A stretch of 64,000 nt of DNA, taken from contig NZ_ASJB01000001.1 of the NCBI RefSeq assembly GCF_000478275.1, positions 62,001 to 126,000 on the forward strand. The letters run 5' to 3'. Below, in pieces: positions 9,346-18,341 of the stretch. Every line of letters begins with the position of its first letter. The first letter of the stretch is position 1. Under the pieces are notes generated by a model. That model did no database searches and was not told the DNA's origin. It worked only from the letters and a program-made list of their open reading frames with translations. The position numbers were made by a program, and so were the translations under genes. This stretch comes from Amycolatopsis orientalis DSM 40040 = KCTC 9412 (lineage in GTDB: Bacteria > Actinomycetota > Actinomycetes > Mycobacteriales > Pseudonocardiaceae).

Positions 9346-11691
9346 TCATCGGCCGAGTGAGATCACCTGTGTGGCTCCGAAGGTGTTCTTTACCGGCACC
9401 TCGACGGTCTTGCGTCGCACGGTCACCCGGACGACCTCCTGGCGCTGCGTCGGGTCCGAGACGGCCAGCCGCCAGCCGTCGCTTCCCCGGCCCAGGGCCA
9501 CCGACGCCGGACCGGACACCGACACCTCGTCGACCGAGCCGGCGGCGAAGAAGTTCGCCAGCAGCGTCGCGTCCCACAGCCGGACGGCCTGCACGGTCGC
9601 GGTGTTGGAGCGCACGCGCCACGCCCAGGCCGACGCGATCGTCTCCAGTACCGAGGCCGTGGGCAGGACGGCGTAGGCGTAACTCGCGTCCGTGGGTTTG
9701 GCCCCGTGCTCGATCACCAGCTTCTGGTAGCGCCGGGTGTAGGGCACCGTGGTGCCCTTGGTGTTGGCGCCCTTGTCGACGTCGCGCCAGGTCCCTGTCC
9801 GGTCCTCGCGCAGCGCGGTCACCTCCGCGGCGTCGAGCAGGATGTACCCGCCGACCTTCTCCAGATGCAGCCATCGCTTGCGCCGCAACGACTCCGAGCC
9901 GCCGACCAGCCTGCCGTCGGCGAGCAGCACCCCCGTGCCGTTCTCGCCGAGGTTGCGGTTCTCGATCGTGGTACGGATCCGCTCACCGGAGGCGTCGGTG
10001 ATCCCCGCGCCGAGGCAGACCACCCCCGACGGCGTGAAGAACCACGACTTCTTCGCGGTCAGCGTGCCGTCCTGCGAGACGAAGTCGAGGGCGTGCGCGC
10101 CGTGCCGCGGGTCCCAGCGGACCCCGCCGCAGTGCGCCTTGCCGGTCAGCGGTACCTGTTCCAGCACCGGGGTCGGCCCGGTCTTGGTGGTCGTACCCGG
10201 CAGCAGCAACGGGTCGACGGTCGGCCAGTAGGCGTCGGTGAAGTGCCCCTTGGCTTTCGGCAGGAACAGGTACAGCGAGCCGTCGCCGGTGTACCAGCCG
10301 TGCAGGTTCATCGCGTTGACCGACTCGTACCGCGCGATCCGCGACGAGGCGACGCCGAGCGAGGCCGACCAGCCTTCGGTGATGTGCACCATCCGATCCT
10401 GCTGGCCGAACACGCGATGCGTGGCGACCGTCGGCGTCGGCCGGACCTTCGTGGCGAGCAGCTCCTGGGCGAACTCGATCCCGGGAACGCCGACGAGGTC
10501 CGGGCCCGGCGCGAACCGCTCGGGATCGGGGATCTTCAGGTATGGCGCGAAAGTGTCCTCGGTGATCCATTTCGCGGCGAGCCCGCCGAGTTCCTCCTTG
10601 CGCTTCCCGCTCGCCGACCGCGCGAGCAGGACGACGGCGCCGGTGAGCTGATGCCCGATGTCGTGCGCGGACTCCCCTTGCCGGGAAAGGAACCGGCCGC
10701 GGACCGACTCCATCAGCGCGCCCGCGTAGACGAACGGGGCGAAGGTGTCGGAGACCAGCGCGTACGCGGCATCCTTGACGTCGGCGGCCAAGTCGAACTC
10801 GGTGCCCTTGGTGACGTGGATGGCGGCCGCGACGGCGGTGAGCAGGACGATCCCGTAGTGCCCGGGATACGGCACCGAATCGTGCTGGATGAACGAGCCG
10901 TCGGTGTGGAAGCCGTCCCCGGCCGCGCGGTGGAGCTTGGCGATGACGCTCGCCGCTCCCCCGCCTTCGACGTCGGTGAACGCCCCGACGCCGCGCCGGA
11001 TCCGATCGGTGTCGCCCAGCATCGCCCCGGACACGATGGAGATCGTCGACTTGTCCGCGCGGTTGGCGCCGGTCTCGACGACGCTCGGGTTGTTCGTGCG
11101 CAGGTTCGGGTTGCCGGAGAACTTCAGTACCGGCTTCAGATACCTGGCGATCTCGTCCTGGGTCAGCTCGTCCGCCACCGTCGCGAGGATGTGCAGCAGG
11201 TAGAGCGGGATGCCGATCTCGTAGGTGTACCAGTTGCCGATCTCGGCGGTCTTCTCGCTGTACTGATCGCTGGTGTACAACAGTTCCAGTGCCGCCTTGA
11301 TCCGGGCGAGCACCGCCGGATCACCGGCCAGCGCGCCGCCCGGCGTGCCCCAGTTGACCGTGATCGCGCGAAGCCTGGCATACATCGACGTCGTGAATTC
11401 GCTGCCCGGGCCGAGCGGGAGGTCCTTCCACAAAGGACCGCCGCCGACCGTCATGCTGTCGTGATAGGACTTCGCGACCCTGTCCAGGTTCGCCAGCGCG
11501 GCCGCGCGTTCCGCCGACGGCCGGTTGATGCCGGTCTGCAGTTCGCGATAACCGGTCACGACAGCGGCAGTGCCCGACACGGGCAGGGCCGACGAAGGGG
11601 TCACGAGAGTGGTCGTGAGCGCGACCGTGGCGGCCGCCGCCGCACCTGAACGCAAGGCGGTTCTCCGGTCGATGTAACCGAATCCGGGCAT
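9346..11691 (-). CDS. polysaccharide lyase family 8 (hyaluronate/chondroitin/xanthan lyase-like)
   Basis: The 781-residue protein starts at the ATG at 11691 with GGGAGG upstream. An Arg-Arg pair at 9-10 followed by a hydrophobic Ala-rich stretch to about residue 36 looks like a Tat signal. The family markers are NWYTYEIGIP (153-162), TGANRADK (207-214, Asn210) and DGSFIQH with HDSVPYPGHYG (His270, Tyr279). These fit the Asn/His/Tyr catalytic set of PL8 enzymes, which cleave uronic-acid-containing polysaccharides by beta-elimination. The C-terminal half is the beta-sandwich region. Location next to uronate catabolism genes supports a role in freeing uronic-acid units outside the cell. Whether the substrate is hyaluronate, chondroitin, xanthan or a plant polymer cannot be told. 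Confidence 0.88.
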   Translation of the reverse strand: MPGFGYIDRRTALRSGAAAAATVALTTTLVTPSSALPVSGTAAVVTGYRELQTGINRPSAERAAALANLDRVAKSYHDSMTVGGGPLWKDLPLGPGSEFTTSMYARLRAITVNWGTPGGALAGDPAVLARIKAALELLYTSDQYSEKTAEIGNWYTYEIGIPLYLLHILATVADELTQDEIARYLKPVLKFSGNPNLRTNNPSVVETGANRADKSTISIVSGAMLGDTDRIRRGVGAFTDVEGGGAASVIAKLHRAAGDGFHTDGSFIQHDSVPYPGHYGIVLLTAVAAAIHVTKGTEFDLAADVKDAAYALVSDTFAPFVYAGALMESVRGRFLSRQGESAHDIGHQLTGAVVLLARSASGKRKEELGGLAAKWITEDTFAPYLKIPDPERFAPGPDLVGVPGIEFAQELLATKVRPTPTVATHRVFGQQDRMVHITEGWSASLGVASSRIARYESVNAMNLHGWYTGDGSLYLFLPKAKGHFTDAYWPTVDPLLLPGTTTKTGPTPVLEQVPLTGKAHCGGVRWDPRHGAHALDFVSQDGTLTAKKSWFFTPSGVVCLGAGITDASGERIRTTIENRNLGENGTGVLLADGRLVGGSESLRRKRWLHLEKVGGYILLDAAEVTALREDRTGTWRDVDKGANTKGTTVPYTRRYQKLVIEHGAKPTDASYAYAVLPTASVLETIASAWAWRVRSNTATVQAVRLWDATLLANFFAAGSVDEVSVSGPASVALGRGSDGWRLAVSDPTQRQEVVRVTVRRKTVEVPVKNTFGATQVISLGR

Positions 11692-11748
11692 GACGGGGCC
11701 TCCCAAGAGGTCGAAGACAACAACAAGGGGCGGCGGCGTGTAGTGGGC

Positions 11749-11794
11749 CTCGTGAGTGGTAATGACGGTTCTAACCGTCATTACCACTCACGAG
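11749..11794. terminator. palindrome family A, copy 4 (end of aldehyde dehydrogenase gene)
   Basis: Perfect 22-nt arms around a CT loop, 4 nt after the stop of the minus-strand aldehyde dehydrogenase gene. The element is in the opposite orientation to copies 1-3 (CT instead of AG). Confidence 0.75.
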
Positions 11795-11798
11795 TCTT

Positions 11799-13256
11799 CT
11801 AGCGTTTCCCGTCGGTCCTGCGCGGCAGTCCCCACGGGTTGTTCTCCTGCAACGGTTCCGGCAGCAGCGCGTCGGGGAAGCCCTGCCAGGCGATCGGTCG
11901 CAGGAACCGCTCGATCGCGGCGGTGCCGACCGAGGTGCTGGTCGGCGCGGTGGTCGCCGGGTAGGGGCCACCGTGTTCCTGTGCCCAGGTGACCGTGACG
12001 CCGGTCGGCCAGTCGTTCCAGAGCAGGCGGCCGGCGACGCGGGTCAGGGACGGGAGGACCGGGCGGATCCAGTCCATATCGGACTCCTCACCCTGGATGG
12101 TCGCGGTGAGCCCCGGTTCCATCACCCCGAGCAGGCTGATCAGCTCGGCCTGGTCGGCGTAGGTGACGATCAGCGAGGCCGGGCCGAAGCACTCCTCGCG
12201 GACAGTGTCGGCGTCGGCGAGGAATGCCTTGGCGGTGGTGGCGAGCAGGGTCGCGCCGTGCGAGATCCCTTCCGCGCCACCGGACTCGGACAGCACCTCG
12301 ACGCCGGCCACGTCACGCAGTTTCGCCAGTCCCTCGGCGAATCCGGCCGCGATGCGCTCGTTGAGCATCGGCTGCGCCGGGATCGCCGAGACGGCCTCGC
12401 GCAGCGTGTCTTCCAGCCCGTGTCCTTCGGGAAGGAACAGCAGACCGGGTTTGGTGCAGAACTGCCCGGCACCGAGGCTGAACGAGCCCGCGTAGCCCTT
12501 GGCGATCGCCTCGCCGCGGGCGTCGATCGCCGCCCGCGTGACGACGACGGGGTTGACACTGCCCAGCTCGCCGTAGAACGGGATCGGCGACGGCCGCGAG
12601 GTCGCGATGTCGAACAGCGCGCGCCCGCCCGGGACCGAACCGGTGAACGACGCCGCCTGGATGCGCGGGTCCTTCAGTGCCGTCACGCCGTTCTGCTGCC
12701 CGTAGATGACCGCGAAGATGCCTTCCGGCGCACCGGCCTTGACCAGCGCCTCACCGACGACCTCGCCGGTGCGGGCGGACAGCTCGGGGTGCCCGGAGTG
12801 CGCCTTGAGCACCACCGGGCATCCCGCGGCGAGCGCCGACGCGGTATCCCCGCCCGCGACGCTGAAGGCGAACGGGAAGTTGCTGGCGGCGAACACCAGC
12901 ACCGGGCCGATCGGCGTGAGCAGCCGCCGGATGTCCGGCCGGGGCCCCATCGGCCACGCGGCGTCGGCGTGGTCGACGGTGGCGCCGAGGAACGCGCCGT
13001 CGGCGAGCACCTCGCCGAAAAGCCGCAGCTGGAACGTCGTGCGCTTCAGTTCTCCCTGCAGCCGCGGGGAGGCCGGGAGATGGGTCTCCTCGGCGGCCAG
13101 CGCGATCAGTTCGGCGGCGGACGCGTCGAGGGCGTCGGCCGCGGCGTTCAGCCAGCCGGCGCGCTGGGCTGGGGTCGCGGCCGCCGCCGTGCCTGCCGCA
13201 TCGGCGGCGGCCGCGAGGATCTGTTCGAGCGTGGCGGGAGCTGTTGCCTGGCTCAT
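11799..13256 (-). CDS. 2-oxoglutarate semialdehyde dehydrogenase (NADP+)
   Basis: This 485-residue aldehyde dehydrogenase has the conserved FAASNFPFAFSVAGGDTASA nucleotide-binding segment, the general base in YGELGSVNP (Glu230) and the catalytic Cys267 in GAGQFCTKPG. These features match the type III alpha-ketoglutaric semialdehyde dehydrogenases, which oxidise 2,5-dioxopentanoate to 2-oxoglutarate as the last step of aldarate catabolism. It is the last gene of the five-gene minus-strand operon with the two dehydratases, which strongly supports this assignment over a generic aldehyde dehydrogenase. A family A palindrome follows the stop. Confidence 0.92.
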   Translation of the reverse strand: MSQATAPATLEQILAAAADAAGTAAAATPAQRAGWLNAAADALDASAAELIALAAEETHLPASPRLQGELKRTTFQLRLFGEVLADGAFLGATVDHADAAWPMGPRPDIRRLLTPIGPVLVFAASNFPFAFSVAGGDTASALAAGCPVVLKAHSGHPELSARTGEVVGEALVKAGAPEGIFAVIYGQQNGVTALKDPRIQAASFTGSVPGGRALFDIATSRPSPIPFYGELGSVNPVVVTRAAIDARGEAIAKGYAGSFSLGAGQFCTKPGLLFLPEGHGLEDTLREAVSAIPAQPMLNERIAAGFAEGLAKLRDVAGVEVLSESGGAEGISHGATLLATTAKAFLADADTVREECFGPASLIVTYADQAELISLLGVMEPGLTATIQGEESDMDWIRPVLPSLTRVAGRLLWNDWPTGVTVTWAQEHGGPYPATTAPTSTSVGTAAIERFLRPIAWQGFPDALLPEPLQENNPWGLPRRTDGKR

Positions 13257-13271
13257 GTGCTTCTGTTTCTC

Positions 13272-14420
13272 CTAGTCGAGTTCGTGCGCTGCGCTGGTGG
13301 CGGCGATGAGGTCCACCCAGCGCCCCGGTCCGGCGAGGCCGAGGTGGTACAGGTGCAGTTCGGTGGCGCCTGCCTTGCCGAGTTCGGTGGTGTAGGCCTC
13401 GATGTCGGGCACCGGGCTCGCCCCCACCGCGGTGATGTAGCTGCCGACGGCGACCTTCTCCGGCAGTTTCGCCCGCGCCGCCGCGACGGCGCCCGCGCTG
13501 CGGTGACCGGGTGCCCAGTTCTGCAGCACCACCGCGTCGACCTCCGCCGGAGCCGACGGCGTCAGCCCCGGCAGCGCGCCGGTGACCCACGGGTCCATCG
13601 CGCCGTGGAGCACGATCCTGGTCCCCGACGGGATCTTCGCGAGCACTTCACGCCGGAGCGCGTCCGTCGCCTTCTGCCGGGTGTCGAGCAGGACCTGCCG
13701 CAGCGTCGGCAGGATCCGGTCCTCGGTGGCCCGCAGGTCACCGCTGTCGATCAGCCGCCGGACCTCGGCACGCAGCTTGCCGAGCGCCTTCGCCGGGTCC
13801 TTGCCTGCCTCGGCCCAGCCGTCGAGGCAGGCGTCGCAGCAGCACACCGACAGCAGCCGCGCCGTCGCGGGCGACCAGACGCCGTCGGTCTTCTCGTGCT
13901 GGTGCTGGTGGACGGCGCCGAGCGGACCGCACGCCTCCAGGATGACCGAGGCGAAATCGAGCCCCGCCAGGCTTTCCGCCGTCAGGTTCGCGGCGTACTC
14001 GCGGACGGCAGGCTGCGCCGGGCACAGTGCCCACGGGTACCGCTCACCGAAACAGTTGCGCACGGTGAAATCGGGGAACTCCGTGCCCAGCTGGGAGTTG
14101 TGGGTCAGCACGAGCCACGCCGCGGCCGGGACACCGGCCTCGTTCAGCAGCCGGACGGCGTCGCCCGCGCTGTCCCGGCCGTCCACCCAGTCCGGTTCCG
14201 CGGGCCGCAGCTCGCCCCATGCCTCCTCGCGCACCGGCCGGTACAGCGCCGCGTGACGCGCGACGACCGAGGTGCGCTCGGGCGACCAGGGCGTCGCCGC
14301 GCGGGCGCTGTGGTACGACACGGCGACGGCGACCTCGTCGACACCGAGTTCCCGTACGCGCTCGACGAACCCCGGATCGTCGACGACGTCCCAGGGGTAG
14401 GCGTATCCGGTGACCTTCAC
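13272..14420 (-). CDS. uncharacterised 382-residue protein in the aldarate operon
   Basis: I do not recognise a characterised family. The protein is soluble, without signal or membrane segments. It opens with MKVTGYAYPWDVVDDPGF and contains motifs such as HNSQLG, NCFGERYPWALCPAQP, LEACGPLGAVHQHQH and CCCDAC. The alternation of strands with such motifs, the charged loop ends and the length suggest a TIM-barrel-like fold related to glycoside-hydrolase-type proteins, but this is inference from pattern. The Cys cluster near the middle could bind a metal or be structural. It lies 4 bp from the glucarate dehydratase stop and 15 bp before the dehydrogenase start, so it is surely co-transcribed with aldarate catabolism. 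Aldarolactone hydrolysis or sugar processing are possible roles. Confidence 0.75.
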   Translation of the reverse strand: MKVTGYAYPWDVVDDPGFVERVRELGVDEVAVAVSYHSARAATPWSPERTSVVARHAALYRPVREEAWGELRPAEPDWVDGRDSAGDAVRLLNEAGVPAAAWLVLTHNSQLGTEFPDFTVRNCFGERYPWALCPAQPAVREYAANLTAESLAGLDFASVILEACGPLGAVHQHQHEKTDGVWSPATARLLSVCCCDACLDGWAEAGKDPAKALGKLRAEVRRLIDSGDLRATEDRILPTLRQVLLDTRQKATDALRREVLAKIPSGTRIVLHGAMDPWVTGALPGLTPSAPAEVDAVVLQNWAPGHRSAGAVAAARAKLPEKVAVGSYITAVGASPVPDIEAYTTELGKAGATELHLYHLGLAGPGRWVDLIAATSAAHELD

Positions 14421-14424
14421 CGCT

Positions 14425-15681
14425 TCACCACCGTGCCGTGTTCGGCTCGAACTTTCCGACGAACTTCCGCATATAGGTCACGTCATCCCGTTTTGTCTGT
14501 CCACATCGGACATAGTCGTCATGGGCCCGCGCCAGCGCGTCGGGGTCGAGTTCGACCCCGAGCCCCGGCTTGTCGGGCACCGCGACCGCACCGTCGACGA
14601 ACTCCAGCGCACCCGGGGCGATGACGTCGGCCGTCTTCCACGGCCAGTGGGTGTCGCAGGCGTAGGTCAGGTGCGGCGTCGCCGCGGCCACGTGCACCAT
14701 AGCGGCCAGGCTGATCCCGAGATGACTGTTCGAATGCATGGAAAGCCCCACGCCGAAGCATTCCGCCGTGGTGGAGAGGGCCTGCGTGTCCCGCAGGCCA
14801 CCCCAGTAATGATGGTCCGAAAGTATTACGCCGACCGCACGCTGCCGGAACGCCGGTTCGATGTCCGCGAACCGCACGACGCACATGTTCGTGGCCAGCG
14901 GCATGTTCGCCTTCTCGGCGACCCTGGCCATGCCTTCGATGCCCGGCGTCGGGTCTTCGAGGTACTCCAGGACCCCGTCGAGTTCTTCCGCGACCCGGAT
15001 CCCCGTGTCCACGGTCCAGGCGGCGTTCGGGTCGATCCGGAGCGGATGGTCCGGGAACGCCTCGGCGAGCGCGCGGATACCGTCCATCTCCTGGTCGGGA
15101 TCGAAGGCGCCGCCCTTGAGCTTGATGGAGGAGAAACCGTACTCCCCGACCATGCGCCGCGCCTCGGCGACGAGCGCCTCCGGCGTGGTCACCTCGCCCC
15201 ACGAGTCCTCCTCGGCGCCGAGGTGGGCACCGAACTTGTAGAACAGGTAGGCGGAGAAGTCGACGGCGTCGCGCGCCTTGCCGCCGAGCAGGTCCACCAC
15301 CGGCCTGCCGAGGAAGTGGCCCTGCGCGTCGAGCGCGGCCACCTCGAACAGCGAGTACACGCTGGCGACGGTCTTGCTGACGGAGAACCCGCCGGTGAGC
15401 CCGTGGGCGTCGGCGAAGACGACCTCGCCGAGGGTGGTGGCGACCTTCCGGCGCAGGCCGGGCAGGTCGAACACATCGTGGCCCTTGAGTTCCGGCAGCA
15501 CCTTCCGGACCTGCTCCAGGAAGGCGAGGTCCCCGTAGGACTCACCGAGGCCGACCACGCCGTCCTCGCAGAAGAGCTGGATGATGCCGCGCAGCGCGAA
15601 GGGCTCGTGTACGCCCATCGCGTTGAGCAGCGGCGGGTCGGCGAACGCGACCGGGGTCAGGACGACGTCGAGAACCTTCAT
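14425..15681 (-). CDS. gudD: glucarate dehydratase (enolase superfamily)
   Basis: The 418-residue protein shows the glucarate-dehydratase set: the SIKLKGG barrel-strand Lys pair (Lys187, Lys189), metal ligands Asp217 (RIDPNAAW), Glu242 (YLEDPT) and Asn265 (ATNMCV), then Asp289 (LSDHHYWGG) and His316 (MHSNSHLG). The enzyme removes water from D-glucarate, often also from an epimer, to give 5-dehydro-4-deoxy-D-glucarate. The ATG at 15681 lies 2 bp after the stop of the dehydratase/decarboxylase gene, so translation is probably coupled. Galactarate as the real substrate cannot be excluded from sequence alone. Confidence 0.92.
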   Translation of the reverse strand: MKVLDVVLTPVAFADPPLLNAMGVHEPFALRGIIQLFCEDGVVGLGESYGDLAFLEQVRKVLPELKGHDVFDLPGLRRKVATTLGEVVFADAHGLTGGFSVSKTVASVYSLFEVAALDAQGHFLGRPVVDLLGGKARDAVDFSAYLFYKFGAHLGAEEDSWGEVTTPEALVAEARRMVGEYGFSSIKLKGGAFDPDQEMDGIRALAEAFPDHPLRIDPNAAWTVDTGIRVAEELDGVLEYLEDPTPGIEGMARVAEKANMPLATNMCVVRFADIEPAFRQRAVGVILSDHHYWGGLRDTQALSTTAECFGVGLSMHSNSHLGISLAAMVHVAAATPHLTYACDTHWPWKTADVIAPGALEFVDGAVAVPDKPGLGVELDPDALARAHDDYVRCGQTKRDDVTYMRKFVGKFEPNTARW

Positions 15682-15683
15682 CT

Positions 15684-16628
15684 TCAGGCACCGGCCTCGA
15701 CGGACTTGAGGACGGCGAAGCCATCGTCGACGATCTTCTCCAGGCGGGCGATCTGCTCGGCGGTCGGTTCGACCAGCGGCGGCCGGACCGAGCCGACCTT
15801 GTCGCCGCGCAACCGCGCCGCGGCCTTGACCAGCGAGACGGCGAAGCCCTGGCCCTCGTCCCGCAACGCCACCAGCGGCAGGTAGAAGCCGGCGAGCAGC
15901 GCCTCCATCACCGCGTCGTCGTTCTCGGCGAGTGCCCGGTGGAACCGGGCCGCGATCTCGGGGGCGAAGCAGTGCACGGCCGAGGAGTACCGCGCCACGC
16001 CGATGGCGGAGTAGGCGCGCGCCGAGACCTCCGCGGTCGGAAGACCGTTGAAGAACAGGAAATCCCGCGCCCGGTCGGTGCCGATCGACCGGATCGTGGT
16101 GATGATCCGGCTCATCAGCTCGACGTCGCCGAAGCCGTCCTTGAGCCCCACCACCGACGGGATGTCGAGCAGGTCGGCCGCGGACTTCGGGGTGAACACC
16201 CCGGTGGAACGGTGGTAGACGATCACCGGGATCGAGGAATCCCCGACGGCGTAACGAACGTGGTCGACCAGCCCCGAAGGCGGGCCTGTGACCAGGTAGG
16301 GCGGCAGGAGGAGGACGCCGTCCGCACCGTCCGCCTCCGCCGCCGCGATCCCGGCACGCGCCGACGACGCGCCGCCGCCCGCCCCCACCCACACAGGTAC
16401 GCGCCCGGCGACGACCTCACGAGCCTTGCGCAGGATCGCCGCGTGCTCGTCCGGGGACAGCGAGCTGAATTCGCCCGTACCGCAGGCGACGAACAGCGCG
16501 CCGGCTCCGGCGGCCACATGGCTCTCGACGTTTTCCGCGAACGCGTCGAGGTTGAGTTCCAGCCCCTCGGTGAAGGGGGTCAGCGGGAACGCCAGTAGGC
16601 CGTCGAGCTCGATCTTGGGCTGTACCAT
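15684..16628 (-). CDS. kdgD: 5-dehydro-4-deoxyglucarate dehydratase
   Basis: This 314-residue DHDPS/NAL-superfamily protein has the Schiff-base Lys163 in VVGLKDGFGD and the partner Tyr138 in VIVYHRSTG. The GTGEFSSLSPDE segment replaces the dihydrodipicolinate synthase signature in the manner of keto-deoxyglucarate dehydratases, which dehydrate and decarboxylate the substrate to 2,5-dioxopentanoate and CO2. Its product is the substrate of the dehydrogenase at 11799-13256. The start at 16628 has a GAGAGAGAAA purine run upstream. Confidence 0.92.
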   Translation of the reverse strand: MVQPKIELDGLLAFPLTPFTEGLELNLDAFAENVESHVAAGAGALFVACGTGEFSSLSPDEHAAILRKAREVVAGRVPVWVGAGGGASSARAGIAAAEADGADGVLLLPPYLVTGPPSGLVDHVRYAVGDSSIPVIVYHRSTGVFTPKSAADLLDIPSVVGLKDGFGDVELMSRIITTIRSIGTDRARDFLFFNGLPTAEVSARAYSAIGVARYSSAVHCFAPEIAARFHRALAENDDAVMEALLAGFYLPLVALRDEGQGFAVSLVKAAARLRGDKVGSVRPPLVEPTAEQIARLEKIVDDGFAVLKSVEAGA

Positions 16629-16675
16629 GGATTTCTCTCTCGTTCTTTGTCGGTTGATCCCGGGTTCGGGCCCGG

Positions 16676-18187
16676 TCAGGCCGGCACGGTGGTGCCGTCC
16701 TGGGATTTGCTGACCGCGACGTCGTCGTCCCGGTCGATGGTGTCGATGATCGCGTCCGTGCTGGCCTTGCGCTCGGGCATGAGGAAGCCGAGGCCGACGA
16801 ACAGCGCCAGCGAGACCAGGATCGGGGTGGACACAGTGACCGCGAGAGTGGCTTTGTAGCCGTAGTAAGCGATCGCGTAGGCGATGAGACCGCCCGCCCA
16901 CGAGATCAGCGCCGCGCGGGAACCGGACCGGCGGAACGCGGGGAGCATGCCGAGCAGCAGCGGCACCGAGATCGGGCCCATCAGCGCCGCGACCCACAGC
17001 ACCACGATACCCAGCACGCCACCGAGTTTCTCGGCCTGCGTGGCGACCGCCATGGTCAGCACGACGAAGATCACCGTCGAAACCCGGGCGGCGAGCAGCC
17101 CCTGGGATTCGGTGAAGTTCTTCGCCTTCTTCCACAGCACCGGCATCATGTCGCGGGTGATGACCGCGGAGATCGCGTTGGCGTCGGAGGAGACCATCGC
17201 CATGGTGTGCGAGAAGATGCCGGCCAGCACCAGGCCTACCAGCCCCGGCGGGAGGAACGTCGTGGTCATGATCGCGTAGGCGTTGTTGGGGTTGGAGATG
17301 TTCGGGATCAGCAGCGGCGCGGCGAACATCGGGAACATCATGACCAGCGGCCACACCAGGTACAGGATCGAAGAGAGCCGCGCACCGCGGCGGGCTTCGA
17401 AGGTGTTCGGCGCGGCCATGTAGCGCTGCGCCAGGTTCCACATACCGCCGTTGTACTCCAGGGTCTTCACCAGCACGTACACGAGCAACACGACGGTGGT
17501 GAACTTCGACGTCGTCGGGTTGAGGTGGCTCGGCGGGAGGTCGCCCCACACGGTCCACAGGCCGGAGACGCCGCCGAGCTTGTCCAGCACGACCCACAGC
17601 ATCACGATCGCCGCGATGGCCTGGATGACGAACTGGCCGAAGTCGGTGAGCGCGTCGGCCCAGAGACCGCCGACGGTGCAGTAGATCAGCGTGATCGACC
17701 CGGTGATGATGATGCCCCAGGTGTAGGGCACGCCCGCGAAGACGTTGAGGATGGTCGCGACCGCGAACCACTTGGCCGCGATGTCGAAGATCTTCAGGAG
17801 GCTGCCGCTCCAGGCCAGGGCCTGCTGGGTGGGCACGTTGAAGCGTTTCGCGAGGTACTCCAGCGGCGAGGAGACACCCAGCTTCGAGCGCAGGCGGTTC
17901 CACCGCGAGGCGAACAGCCAGCTGCCGATACCGACGCCGATACCGATGCTGGCCATGCCCCAGAAGTAGACCGTGATGCCATCGGTGTACGCGACGCCCG
18001 CGTACGCGACGAAGAGCACCGCGCTGTAGCCGGACATGTGGTGGGAGATCCCGGCCAGCCACCACGGCATCTTCCCGCCGGCGGTGAAGAAGTCACTGAC
18101 CGTGTTGACCCGGCTGTGTGACCACAGGCCGATCACCACCATCAGCACGAAATACGCGGACACCATGATCCAGTCCAGCAAATGCAC
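16676..18187 (-). CDS. sodium:solute symporter (SSS family), likely uronate/aldarate importer
   Basis: The GTG at 18187, preceded by AAGGAG at good spacing, gives a 503-residue polytopic protein with about 13 membrane segments. Family traits include an N-terminal WIMVSAYFVLMVVIGLWSH helix, the DFFTAGGKMPWW loop after the first helix and GLWADALTDFGQF in the centre. SSS carriers use a sodium gradient to take up sugars, acids or vitamins. As first gene of the operon for aldarate breakdown and divergent from the IclR regulator, it most likely imports a hexuronate or aldarate. Upstream in-frame sequence runs through the promoter and is not part of the gene. Confidence 0.88.
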   Translation of the reverse strand: MHLLDWIMVSAYFVLMVVIGLWSHSRVNTVSDFFTAGGKMPWWLAGISHHMSGYSAVLFVAYAGVAYTDGITVYFWGMASIGIGVGIGSWLFASRWNRLRSKLGVSSPLEYLAKRFNVPTQQALAWSGSLLKIFDIAAKWFAVATILNVFAGVPYTWGIIITGSITLIYCTVGGLWADALTDFGQFVIQAIAAIVMLWVVLDKLGGVSGLWTVWGDLPPSHLNPTTSKFTTVVLLVYVLVKTLEYNGGMWNLAQRYMAAPNTFEARRGARLSSILYLVWPLVMMFPMFAAPLLIPNISNPNNAYAIMTTTFLPPGLVGLVLAGIFSHTMAMVSSDANAISAVITRDMMPVLWKKAKNFTESQGLLAARVSTVIFVVLTMAVATQAEKLGGVLGIVVLWVAALMGPISVPLLLGMLPAFRRSGSRAALISWAGGLIAYAIAYYGYKATLAVTVSTPILVSLALFVGLGFLMPERKASTDAIIDTIDRDDDVAVSKSQDGTTVPA

Positions 18188-18228
18188 CGCTGACTCCTTT
18201 CCGCGTCCACGATGATGCGGCCTAGTCT

Positions 18229-18281
18229 GTTCACATCCATGAACGGAGTCTGTTATAGTGATTATGTTCATCCATAAGAAC
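18229..18281. promoter_or_regulatory. divergent promoter with two IclR-type operator dyads
   Basis: Two 16-bp dyads share GTTCA at the left and GAAC at the right: GTTCACATCCATGAAC at 18229-18244 and GTTCATCCATAAGAAC at 18266-18281, centred 37 bp apart. On the plus strand TTCACA (18230-18235) and TATAGT (18254-18259) with an 18-bp spacer form a good sigma-A-type promoter for the regulator. The first dyad covers its -35 and the second begins at the expected transcription start. On the minus strand CATAAT (18266-18261) could serve the transporter operon. Binding by the adjacent IclR protein is inferred. Confidence 0.65.
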
Positions 18282-18341
18282 GCTGTTCGGGACGCTAATA
18301 TGGCCGGAGTCACAAGTCAACGGCCGGATGGAGGAGTGCGG

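Noticed and set aside
11973..14624. Plus-strand open frame of 883 codons opposite the aldarate operon
   Set aside because: Antisense shadow of two genes with conserved catalytic residues on the minus strand.
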